Positions 1 through 7,821 of a stretch of DNA of 64,000 nt are shown here, piece by piece. A program made the position numbers and the translations under genes. The notes beneath the pieces were generated by a model, which saw nothing but the letters and a program-made list of their open reading frames with translations, made no database searches and had not been told where the DNA came from. Source of the DNA: CAUJIW01 sp963205175 (GTDB lineage: Bacteria; Pseudomonadota; Alphaproteobacteria; Sphingomonadales; Sphingomonadaceae); the NCBI GenBank assembly GCA_041060555.1, contig JBEUDS010000016.1. The stretch is one strand, 5' to 3'. Position 1 is the first letter of the stretch. Each line of letters starts with the position of its first letter.

Positions 1-477
1 CAGACGCTGCGCGTCGAGTTCATGTCCAACCTCGCGCGCACCAGCCGCAAGGACAGCCACGAAACCATCGCCGACATCTTCAACTATCTCGACCGCTCGT
101 CGGAAGATCGCTTCCTGACCGCGCTGGAGGAACGCAACCGCGACTCCGCGGAGAAGATCCGGGCGCTGATGTTCACCTTCGAGGATCTCGGTCGCCTCGA
201 CCCCGGCGGCGTGCAGACGCTGCTGCGCAATGTCGAGAAGGACAAGCTCGGCATGGCGCTCAAGGGCGCCTCGGACAAACTGCGCGACCTGTTCTTCTCC
301 AACATGTCGGAACGCGCCGCCAAGATCCTGCGCGAGGACATGGAAGCCATGGGTCCGGTGCGCCTGCGCGATGTCGACGAGGCCCAGCAGTACATGGTCA
401 ACGCCGCCAAGAACCTGGCGGATTCGGGTGAAATCGTCCTTGCCGACAACAAGGGCGAGGACGAACTGGTGTATTGA
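1..477 (+). CDS. fliG: Flagellar motor switch protein FliG, C-terminal part
   Basis: The frame is open from the left edge of the window and ends with TGA at 475-477, so only the last 158 residues are present; the ATG at 22 is internal. FliG is the rotor protein of the flagellar C-ring that contacts the stator and sets rotation direction. The visible part carries the FliG C-terminal torque domain: MFTFEDLGRLD, then ALKGASDKLRDLFFSNMSER and the family-typical ending MGPVRLRDVDEAQQYMV followed by SGEIVL. It heads a run of same-strand flagellar genes. The identification is secure; nothing can be said about the missing N-terminal domains. Confidence 0.95.
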   Translation, partial: QTLRVEFMSNLARTSRKDSHETIADIFNYLDRSSEDRFLTALEERNRDSAEKIRALMFTFEDLGRLDPGGVQTLLRNVEKDKLGMALKGASDKLRDLFFSNMSERAAKILREDMEAMGPVRLRDVDEAQQYMVNAAKNLADSGEIVLADNKGEDELVY

Positions 478-485
478 GGCGTTCC

Positions 486-1118
486 GTGAAAGTTGTTCCC
501 TTCACCTTCGACAAGGCCTTCGACGGCGGCGCCGGCGAAGCCGCGGCGCAGACCGAGGCGCGGCACCGCGACGAGCTGGCGGCCACTGCCGCCGCCGCGA
601 GGGCGGAGGGGTTCGAGCAGGGTCGCGCCCAGGCGTTGCAGGAAATCGAGGCGGCGACGCTGGCCAGCCTCAACGCCATGGGCGGCAATTTCGCCGGCGT
701 GTTCGAGCAGCTGGCCCAGGTCAAGCGCGAGCTGATCGCCGAGGCGACCGCGCTGACCCATGCCATGGCCACCGCGATTGCCGGCGTCACGCTGGAACGC
801 AACCTCCATGCGGCACTCGATCAGCTGGTCTATACGGTGCTCAACGAGCACGCCAGCGAACCGCGCCTGGTCATCCGGGTCGCCGATGCCCTGCTGGATG
901 CCACCCGCACGCGGGTGGAACAGATGGCAGCCTCATATGGCTTCCAGGGCCGCCTGATTTTCCTTGCCGATCCGGCGCTCAGCCCCGGCGATTGCCTGAT
1001 CGAATGGCCTGATGGCGGCGTCGAGGCCCGCGTCGCTGACCGCGCCGCCCAGGTCCGCGCCCAGGTCGAGGCCTTCATCGCCGGCCTGCACCATGTTCCA
1101 GCCGAAGGACACGCATAA
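486..1118 (+). CDS. fliH: Flagellar assembly protein FliH
   Basis: 210 residues. FliH binds the export ATPase FliI and brings substrates to the flagellar type III export gate. The product begins MKVVPFTFDKAFD, resembling alphaproteobacterial FliH starts, followed by an acidic, alanine-rich helical segment with the GFEQGRAQAL motif (about residues 42-51) and a compact C-terminal domain. I chose GTG 486 because GAGG at 476-479 lies 6 nt before it; a TTG at 474 would overlap the fliG stop and is less likely. It overlaps fliN by one base (TAATG). FliH is poorly conserved, so the call rests on length, N-terminus and position between fliG and fliN. Confidence 0.85.
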   Translation: MKVVPFTFDKAFDGGAGEAAAQTEARHRDELAATAAAARAEGFEQGRAQALQEIEAATLASLNAMGGNFAGVFEQLAQVKRELIAEATALTHAMATAIAGVTLERNLHAALDQLVYTVLNEHASEPRLVIRVADALLDATRTRVEQMAASYGFQGRLIFLADPALSPGDCLIEWPDGGVEARVADRAAQVRAQVEAFIAGLHHVPAEGHA

Positions 1119-1480
1119 TGGCCCATCCTGACGAACCCACGAACCCGGTGTCGCTTGATGACCTCACCAACGCGCCGATGCCCGAAGGCGGCATGAGCAT
1201 GGCCGGCGCGCCGGACGAACAGGAAGTGCACACCGCCGCCGAGCTGGAATCGGTATTCGACGTCCCCGTCAAGGTGCAGGCGGTGCTCGGCAAGGCGTCA
1301 ATGGAAGTCAGCCAGTTGCTCAAGCTGGCGCCGGGGGCCGTGGTCGAGCTCGACCGTCGGGTCGGCGAGGCCATCGACATCTACGTCAACAACCGGCTGG
1401 TGGCACGTGGCGAGGTAGTGTTGGTGGATGAGCATCTGGGCGTCACCATGACCGAGATCGTCAAGGCGGACCGCCTCTGA
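1118..1480 (+). CDS. fliN: Flagellar motor switch protein FliN
   Basis: 120 residues, with an acidic proline-rich N-terminal tail (about 1-40) and a C-terminal SpoA domain. FliN forms the base of the C-ring, binds FliH during export and takes part in switching. Family signatures are FDVPVKVQAVLGKASM, LLKLAPGAVVELDR, the segment GEAIDIYVNNRLVARGEVV and the ending GVTMTEIV. The start codon overlaps the fliH stop and the stop overlaps the next start (TGATG), so translation is probably coupled across fliH-fliN-motA. Confidence 0.95.
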   Translation: MAHPDEPTNPVSLDDLTNAPMPEGGMSMAGAPDEQEVHTAAELESVFDVPVKVQAVLGKASMEVSQLLKLAPGAVVELDRRVGEAIDIYVNNRLVARGEVVLVDEHLGVTMTEIVKADRL

Positions 1481-2238
1481 TGCTGGGACTGGTGTTCCTG
1501 CTGGCCTCGGTTGCCCTTGTCGCTCTCAGCGTGGTGCTGGGGGGCGAGCCGGGTGCGTTCGTCAGCGGCGTTTCGGCGCTGCTGGTGATCCTCGGCACGC
1601 TGACCGTGACGGCGACCGGCGTGCGGCAGGGCGACTGGCGCGACATCGCGGACGGCCTGCGCGACCTCTTTCGCGACGTCAGCATCGACCAGCGGCGGGT
1701 CGCCCGGCAGTTGCTGGAGCTGGCCGGCCGTGTGCGTCGCGACGGCGTGGTCTGCCTGGAAAATGCCCGCCACGGTTTCCGGCAGCTGCCCTTCCTGCAA
1801 CGGGCGCTCGGCCTGGTGCTCGACGGGCTGGCGCCGGACGTCATCGAGAAGCTGCTGCTGGCCGAGGCGGACGCCGCCGAACAGCGGCGCCTGCGCCTGG
1901 CGGCGGTGCTGCAGCGCGCGGCCGACGTCGCACCGGCAATGGGGCTGATCGGCACCATCATCGGCCTGGTGCAGATGCTGGGGCGCATGGCCGACCCGGC
2001 CCAGCTGGGCCCCAGCCTGGCGCTGGCCCTGCTCACCACTCTGTACGGCGCGATCCTGGCCCATGTCCTGCTGCTGCCGATGGCGGCGCGGGTGCAGGCA
2101 CAGGCCGCGAGCGAACGCGGTTTTCATCTGCTGTGCGCCTCGGCGGCGGCGGCGCTTGGCCGGGGCGAACATCCGGTTCATCTGGAATCACAACTGAATG
2201 CACTGCTGCCCGAGACCGAACGGGTCCAGGCAGCCTGA
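1480..2238 (+). CDS. MotA/TolQ/ExbB-family flagellar stator-type protein
   Basis: 252 residues. Hydrophobic segments lie at about residues 1-20 and 28-45, with a pair near 148-165 and 175-200, the usual MotA four-helix layout with a cytoplasmic loop of roughly 100 residues. The helix 3 motif APAMGLIGTIIGLVQML and the helix 4 motif TTLYGAILAHVLLLPMA keep the two prolines conserved in MotA/PomA. MotA conducts ions with MotB and pushes on FliG. No motB follows; the next gene is flbD, so a partner must be encoded elsewhere. It overlaps the fliN stop by one base. Assignment to MotA rather than ExbB rests on the flagellar operon. Confidence 0.8.
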   Translation: MLGLVFLLASVALVALSVVLGGEPGAFVSGVSALLVILGTLTVTATGVRQGDWRDIADGLRDLFRDVSIDQRRVARQLLELAGRVRRDGVVCLENARHGFRQLPFLQRALGLVLDGLAPDVIEKLLLAEADAAEQRRLRLAAVLQRAADVAPAMGLIGTIIGLVQMLGRMADPAQLGPSLALALLTTLYGAILAHVLLLPMAARVQAQAASERGFHLLCASAAAALGRGEHPVHLESQLNALLPETERVQAA

Positions 2239-2284
2239 AACACGCAGAAGGCGTGAAGCAGCGAGAAGCGAAGGAGCAAGACCC

Positions 2285-3655
2285 ATGCGTTTGTTGATGG
2301 TTGGACATCTGGGCGGACAGCTGGCGACAGCCTCGAAGATGGCAATGGCCGCCGGCGCCAAGGTAACCCACGCCCCGGAAGCCGCCGCCGCGCTTGATAT
2401 CGTGCGCACCAGGGGCGCCGATCTCATCATGATCGACGTGGCTTGTGACATCGCCAGCTTCATCGACCAGATCCGTTCGGAGCGCATCGCCACCGAGGTG
2501 GTCGCCTGCGGTATCGGCACCGACGCCCGTGCGGCGGTCACGGCCATTCGCGCCGGTGCCAAGGAATATGTCCCGCTGCCGCCCGATGCCGAACTGATCG
2601 CCGCCGTCATCCAGGCTGTCGCCGAGGACAGCCACCAGCTGATTTTCCGCGACCCCGCCATGGGCCGTGTCATCGGCCTGGTCGACCAGATCGCGCCGTC
2701 GGACGCCTCGATCCTGATCACCGGCGAGAGCGGCACCGGCAAGGAAATCATCGCCCGCTACATTCACAAGAAGTCGAACCGCGCCGACCGCCCGTTCGTG
2801 GCGGTCAACTGCGCCGCCATTCCGGAGAACCTGCTGGAATCCGAACTGTTCGGTCACGAAAAGGGCGCCTTCACCGGCGCCGTGGCACGCCGGGTCGGCA
2901 AGTTCGAGGAAGCCAATGGCGGCACGCTGCTGCTGGACGAAATCTCCGAGATGGACATCCGGCTGCAAGCCAAGCTGCTGCGCGCCATTCAGGAGCGCCA
3001 GATCGACCGGGTCGGCGGCGCCCACCCGGTGCCGGTCAACATCCGCATCCTCGCGACCTCGAACCGCAACCTTGCCGACGAGGTGAAAAAAGGCACGTTC
3101 CGCGAGGATCTGCTGTTCCGCCTCAACGTCGTCAACGTCAAGCTGCCGCCGCTGCGGGAACGTCCGGCAGACCTCAAGGTGCTGGCGGAGCATTTCGCCC
3201 AGAAATACGCCGAGAGCAACCGGATGCCGACGCGCCCGATTGACGAGACGGCCTTGCGGGCGCTGCTGACGCACGCCTGGCCCGGCAACGTGCGCGAGCT
3301 GGAGAACACCATGCACCGCGCCGTGCTGCTGGCGATGGGCGAGACGATCTCCGCCGACGCCATCGTGCTGCCTGACGGCAGCCGGCCGGCGGCCGCGCCC
3401 GTGATCGCCGCCAGCGACGACGCCGAGTCCAACGCCGATGGCACCGCGCCCACCGGCACGCTGGTGGGCCGGACCGTCGCCGACGTGGAGCGCGACCTCA
3501 TCATCGACACGCTCAAGCACTGCCTCGGCAACCGGACGCATGCCGCCAACATCCTCGGCATCTCGATCCGGACGCTGCGCAACAAGCTCAACGAGTACAC
3601 CGCCGCCGGCATGAACGTACCGGCGCCGGGCCTCAACGAACGGGCGGCGTATTGA
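2285..3655 (+). CDS. flbD: Sigma-54-dependent flagellar transcriptional activator FlbD
   Basis: 456 residues: receiver-like domain (1-115), AAA+ domain (about 120-350) and a Fis-type helix-turn-helix near the C terminus (THAANILGISIRTLRNKLNEY region). Walker A is GESGTGKE at 147-154 and the sigma-54 contact loop GAFTGA is at 194-199. FlbD switches on late flagellar genes, including flagellin, from sigma-54 promoters. The receiver is atypical: Asp51 occupies the phospho-acceptor position, but the acidic pair near the N terminus is replaced (VGHLGG) and the conserved Lys-Pro is replaced by VPLPPD, as in FlbD proteins that are controlled by protein binding. ATG 2285 is preceded by AAGGAG at 2271-2276; an upstream in-frame ATG at 2198 overlaps the motA-like gene and has no such support. 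Confidence 0.9.
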   Translation: MRLLMVGHLGGQLATASKMAMAAGAKVTHAPEAAAALDIVRTRGADLIMIDVACDIASFIDQIRSERIATEVVACGIGTDARAAVTAIRAGAKEYVPLPPDAELIAAVIQAVAEDSHQLIFRDPAMGRVIGLVDQIAPSDASILITGESGTGKEIIARYIHKKSNRADRPFVAVNCAAIPENLLESELFGHEKGAFTGAVARRVGKFEEANGGTLLLDEISEMDIRLQAKLLRAIQERQIDRVGGAHPVPVNIRILATSNRNLADEVKKGTFREDLLFRLNVVNVKLPPLRERPADLKVLAEHFAQKYAESNRMPTRPIDETALRALLTHAWPGNVRELENTMHRAVLLAMGETISADAIVLPDGSRPAAAPVIAASDDAESNADGTAPTGTLVGRTVADVERDLIIDTLKHCLGNRTHAANILGISIRTLRNKLNEYTAAGMNVPAPGLNERAAY

Positions 3656-3782
3656 CATGCGGCCCCCGCTCCCGGCACTGGCGTGGTTAACGCCGCGCCT
3701 GCCGGACGCGGATCATCCGTTCACCGGCGACGCCTGATCGCGCCGTCGGCAGAACGACAGAGCACGGGAAGCCCCAACACCG

Positions 3783-5882
3783 ATGGCTGACGCGACGCCC
3801 GCATCGACCCAGAGCCTGCAGAATCGCCTGCTGGGCGCCCTGCCCTCACAGGACGTGGCGCTGGCGCTGGGCGTGGTCGCCATCATCGGCATGCTCATCC
3901 TGCCGATGCCGAGCTGGCTGCTCGACTTCGGCCTGGCCATCTCGATCACGGTGTCCGTGCTGATCCTGATGACAACGCTGTTCATCGAGAAGCCGCTGCA
4001 GTTGTCGTCCTTCCCGACCATCCTGCTGATCGCGACCATGCTGCGGCTGGGCCTCAACATCGCAACCACCCGGCTGATCCTCGCGCACGGTCATGAGGGC
4101 ACCCATGCCGCCGGCGGCATCATCCAGGCGTTCGGCACCTTCATCATGGGCGGCGATACCATCATCGGTATCACCATCTTCCTCATCCTCATCGTCATCA
4201 ACTTCATCGTCATCACCAAGGGCGCCGGCCGTATCGCCGAGGTCGCCGCCCGCTTCAGCCTCGACGCCATGCCCGGCAAGCAGATGGCGATTGACGCCGA
4301 CCTCTCGGCCGGCCTGATCGACGAGACGACCGCGAAGGCCCGCCGGCGGGAGCTGGAGGGCGAAAGCACCTTCTTCGGCGCCATGGACGGTGCCTCCAAG
4401 TTCGTGCGCGGCGATGCCGTGGCAGGCCTGCTGATCACCGCCATCAACATCATCGTCGGCCTCATCATCGGCGTCGGCGTGCAGGGCACCGACTTCGCGA
4501 CCGCCTTCCACAGCTACACCGTGCTCACCGTCGGCGACGGCCTGGTCTCCCAGATTCCGGCGCTGATCGTCTCGACCGCCGCCGGTCTGCTGGTCACCAA
4601 GGGCGGCGTCGCCGGCAAGACCGACGAGGCACTCATCGGTCAGCTGACCCACTATCCCAAGGCGCTGGGCGTGGTCGCGGCCCTGATGGCCGGCCTCGCC
4701 ATCACGCCGGGCCTGCCGTTCGTGCCATTCGCCGCGCTTGCCGCGGTGTCCGGCTATGGCGCCTGGACGCTTTCGCGGCGGCAGAAGGAAAAGGAAACAC
4801 TGGAAAGGGAAGAGCAGGCGGCTGCCGACCTCGCCAAGGCGACCCCGGCGGAGGAGCCGATCTCGGCGGCGCTGGCGATGGACCAGATCCGCCTCGAACT
4901 GGGTTATGGCCTGCTCGGCATGGTCAATGACAACAGTGGCTACCGTCTGACCGACCAGATCAAGGCACTGCGGCGCCAGCTCGCCAGCGACTACGGCTTC
5001 ATCATGCCGTCAGTGCGCATTCTCGACAACATGGCGCTGCAGGCCAACACCTATGTGCTCTACATCAAGGAGACCGAAATCGGTCGCGGCGACCTGCGCC
5101 CCAACATGCTGATGGTCATGCACCCCGCCGGCGAGCCTGTGGAGCTGCCGGGCGAGAACACCCGCGAGCCCGCTTTCGGCCTGCCCGCCATGTGGGTCGA
5201 CCGGAGCCTGCGCGACGAGGCGAATTTCCGCGGCTATACCGTGGTCGATGCCGCCACCGTCGTCACCACCCACCTCACCGAGGCGATCAAGGAAAACATC
5301 CCCGAGCTGCTGTCCTACGTCGAAACACAGAAGCTGCTGGACGAACTGCCGAAGGAAAATCAGAAGCTCATTGCCGACCTCGTGCCCAACCGCATCCAGG
5401 TGTCCGGCGTGCAGCGGGTGTTGCAGAACCTGCTGGGCGAGCAGGTATCGATCCGCGATCTGCCGACCATCCTCGAAGGCATCGCCGAGGCGGTCGGCTA
5501 CACCCAGAACCTGGTGCTGATCACCGAGCACGTCCGCACCCGGCTGGCCCGCCAGATCTCCAGCGCCAATGCCCGCAACGGCGTGGTGCCGCTGATCACC
5601 CTGTCGCCGGTCTGGGAGCAGCGTTTCGCCGAGGCGTTGATCGGCAACGGCGAGGAAAAGCAGCTCGCCATGGCACCCTCGGCGTTGCAGGAATTCATCG
5701 GCGCGGTACGCGACGCCTTCGAGACCCAGGCCAGCCGCGGTGAACTGCCCTGCCTGCTGACCTCGCCGGCGATCCGCCCCTATGTGCGCTCGATCATCGA
5801 GCGCTTCCGCCCGGCCACCGTGGTGCTGAGCCAGAACGAAATTCACGCCAAGGCCAAGATCCGCGCGCTGGGTCAGGTTTGA
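3783..5882 (+). CDS. flhA: Flagellar biosynthesis protein FlhA
   Basis: 699 residues, full length. FlhA is the inner-membrane export gate of the flagellar type III system, with an N-terminal membrane half (about eight helices to residue 330) and a cytoplasmic docking domain for chaperone-substrate complexes. The FHIPEP family signature is visible as RFSLDAMPGKQMAIDADLSA, and the C-terminal half contains the conserved RPNMLMVMHP and LVTEHVR-like segments. It follows flbD after 127 bp, enough for its own promoter, although I see only one TTAAC half-site there (near 3688) and no clear -24/-12 element. Confidence 0.97.
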   Translation: MADATPASTQSLQNRLLGALPSQDVALALGVVAIIGMLILPMPSWLLDFGLAISITVSVLILMTTLFIEKPLQLSSFPTILLIATMLRLGLNIATTRLILAHGHEGTHAAGGIIQAFGTFIMGGDTIIGITIFLILIVINFIVITKGAGRIAEVAARFSLDAMPGKQMAIDADLSAGLIDETTAKARRRELEGESTFFGAMDGASKFVRGDAVAGLLITAINIIVGLIIGVGVQGTDFATAFHSYTVLTVGDGLVSQIPALIVSTAAGLLVTKGGVAGKTDEALIGQLTHYPKALGVVAALMAGLAITPGLPFVPFAALAAVSGYGAWTLSRRQKEKETLEREEQAAADLAKATPAEEPISAALAMDQIRLELGYGLLGMVNDNSGYRLTDQIKALRRQLASDYGFIMPSVRILDNMALQANTYVLYIKETEIGRGDLRPNMLMVMHPAGEPVELPGENTREPAFGLPAMWVDRSLRDEANFRGYTVVDAATVVTTHLTEAIKENIPELLSYVETQKLLDELPKENQKLIADLVPNRIQVSGVQRVLQNLLGEQVSIRDLPTILEGIAEAVGYTQNLVLITEHVRTRLARQISSANARNGVVPLITLSPVWEQRFAEALIGNGEEKQLAMAPSALQEFIGAVRDAFETQASRGELPCLLTSPAIRPYVRSIIERFRPATVVLSQNEIHAKAKIRALGQV

Positions 5883-6016
5883 TGCATGCCCCGCGCCCGG
5901 GTGCCCTGACAAACCTGCGGCGCTGCAAATCATAACGACGGGTTGCCGCCCATAGTTAACCGGTCGTTGGTAACTTTGCGCGACAGTGGTGCCACGTAGA
6001 GTCGAGGTTTGCCCAC

Positions 6017-7021
6017 GTGCGCTTACGCATCTTCACAGCCAAGACCATCCAGCTGGCGATGGAAAAAGTCCGTGCCGAGCTGGGCGATGACGCGGTCATC
6101 GTCAATATCGACCACGGGGTGCGTGGCGGCCCGGTGCGAATCACCGCCGCCATCGAGGAACGCCCGGCGCCGGAGCCGATACAGGCACCGCCCCCGGTCA
6201 CCACGCGGCCGTCGCAGCCGTTCGATGCCGGTCACCTGGCCGCCATCCTGCGCTACCACGGCCTGCCGGCACCGGTGTCGACACGACTGCAAACCAGCGC
6301 CGCCGCCCGTGCCGACAGCGATCTGATCGACGCCTTCACCCATGCGCTGGACGATCTGGTTGCCGCCCGCCCGATCGACATGCGAATGACCCGGCCGCTG
6401 CTGCTGCTGGGCGCGCCGGGTCAGGGCAAGACCCTGGCCGCGGCCCGGCTGGCGGCGGAAGCGCGCATGGCCGATCGCCTGGCGCGGGTCGTGACGCTGG
6501 ATGCCGCCGCCGCCGGGGCGATGGAGCAGTTGCGCGCCTTTTGCGGCGCCGCCGACGTCGATGTCCTGGCCGCCAATGATCCGGCCCACCTCGAACAGGT
6601 GCTGCGCCCGGTCTATGACGGCTTCACCATCATCGATTCGATGGGCATCAACCCTTACGCGCTGGCCGACATCGAAACGCTGGCCCACGCGGTCAAGCGC
6701 TCGGGTGCCGAACCGATCTGGGTGATGGCCGCCGGTTCCGATGCGCTGGAAGCCGCCGAGATGGCGGAAATCTTCGCCTCGCTCGGTGTACGGCGTATGC
6801 TGGTGACCCGGCTGGATGCCAGCCGCCGGCTTGCCGCCACCGTCACGGCGCCGTTGCGGTCCGGCCTGGCACTGGCCGGCTTTTCCGCCAGTCCCTATCT
6901 CGCCGACTTCATCGAGCCCGCCAGCGCCGATCGCCTGGCCGCATTCCTGCTCGACAAGCCGGACCCCGCCCACATCGCGCGCATCGTGCAAGACAAGTCC
7001 CCAGAAAAGGCCGTATCATGA
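6017..7021 (+). CDS. flhF: FlhF-like SRP-family GTPase with altered nucleotide motifs
   Basis: 334 residues. FlhF marks the cell pole for flagellum assembly. The N-terminus (MRLRIFTAKTIQLAMEKVRAELG, residues 1-23) is the typical FlhF B-domain opening, followed by a proline-rich linker (about 50-75) and an SRP-type G domain. The P-loop is GAPGQGKT (132-139). Later motifs diverge: the DTxR element reads LDAAAAGAMEQL, the DTAGR element reads DSMGINP and TKLD reads TRLD, so the arginines of both motifs are missing. Start GTG 6017 has GAGG nine bases upstream. It overlaps flhG by four bases (ATGA). The 134 bp before it contain a GTTAACC...GGTAAC imperfect dyad of unknown meaning. Confidence 0.85.
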   Translation: MRLRIFTAKTIQLAMEKVRAELGDDAVIVNIDHGVRGGPVRITAAIEERPAPEPIQAPPPVTTRPSQPFDAGHLAAILRYHGLPAPVSTRLQTSAAARADSDLIDAFTHALDDLVAARPIDMRMTRPLLLLGAPGQGKTLAAARLAAEARMADRLARVVTLDAAAAGAMEQLRAFCGAADVDVLAANDPAHLEQVLRPVYDGFTIIDSMGINPYALADIETLAHAVKRSGAEPIWVMAAGSDALEAAEMAEIFASLGVRRMLVTRLDASRRLAATVTAPLRSGLALAGFSASPYLADFIEPASADRLAAFLLDKPDPAHIARIVQDKSPEKAVS

Positions 7022-7818
7022 CCGCCTCTGTTTCCGCCCTGCGCCCCGTCCCGAATCCGCTGGAAAAGCGGCTCATCACCATTGCCTCCGGCAAGGGGGG
7101 CGTCGGCAAGACCTGGCTGGCGATCAGCCTCGCTCACGCGCTGTCCCGTCGGGGCCGCGCCGTGCTGCTGTTCGATGGCGATCTGGGGCTTGCCAACGTC
7201 GACATCCAGCTCGGTCTGTCACCCACGACCGACCTCGCCGACGTCATGTCCGGCCGGGCGCAACTGGCCAATGCCGTCACGCGCTACGATGACGAGGCCG
7301 CCCGATCGGCCGGCTTCGACGTCATTGCCGGCCGCTCGGGCGCCGGATCGCTGATCGGTATGGGTCGCGATGCCCTGATCGGTCTGCGCCAGAACCTTGT
7401 CGCCAGCGCCGAGCGCTACGACGACGTACTGCTGGATCTTGGCGCCGGCATCGAGCAGCCGGTAGCGATACTTGCCCACCACGGCGGTCGTTGTCTGGTG
7501 GTGGTGACGCCGGAGCCAACCGCCATCACCGACGCCTACGCCTTCATCAAGCTGCGGCGGATGCGCGATGCCACCGCCGACATCCGCATTGTCGTCAACC
7601 AGGCCTCCACCCGGCGCGAGGGCGAACAGACCTACGAAACGCTGTCAAAGGCCTGCGCCAGCTTCCTCAAGTTCACACCAGCGCTGGCCGGCATCATCCG
7701 GCGGGACACCAAGGTCAAGGACGCCATTCGCGCCCAGACCTCGCTGCTGGTGCGCCACCCCGAATGCCCCGCCGCCCAGGATGTGGAGGCGCTGGCGGCC
7801 AATCTGATCAAGAACTGA
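7018..7818 (+). CDS. flhG: MinD-like ATPase FlhG/FleN, flagellar number regulator
   Basis: 266 residues. FlhG limits flagellar number and works against FlhF; in some bacteria it also restrains the flagellar master activator. The deviant Walker A GKGGVGKT lies near residue 30, and the switch-type DGDLGLANVDIQLGL follows at about 53-67, both characteristic of MinD/FlhG. It has only a short N-terminal extension before the ATPase fold, and the C-terminus carries the dimer and membrane-facing region. It is translationally coupled to flhF, and the next gene starts three bases after its stop. Confidence 0.93.
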   Translation: MTASVSALRPVPNPLEKRLITIASGKGGVGKTWLAISLAHALSRRGRAVLLFDGDLGLANVDIQLGLSPTTDLADVMSGRAQLANAVTRYDDEAARSAGFDVIAGRSGAGSLIGMGRDALIGLRQNLVASAERYDDVLLDLGAGIEQPVAILAHHGGRCLVVVTPEPTAITDAYAFIKLRRMRDATADIRIVVNQASTRREGEQTYETLSKACASFLKFTPALAGIIRRDTKVKDAIRAQTSLLVRHPECPAAQDVEALAANLIKN

Positions 7819-7821
7819 CCG

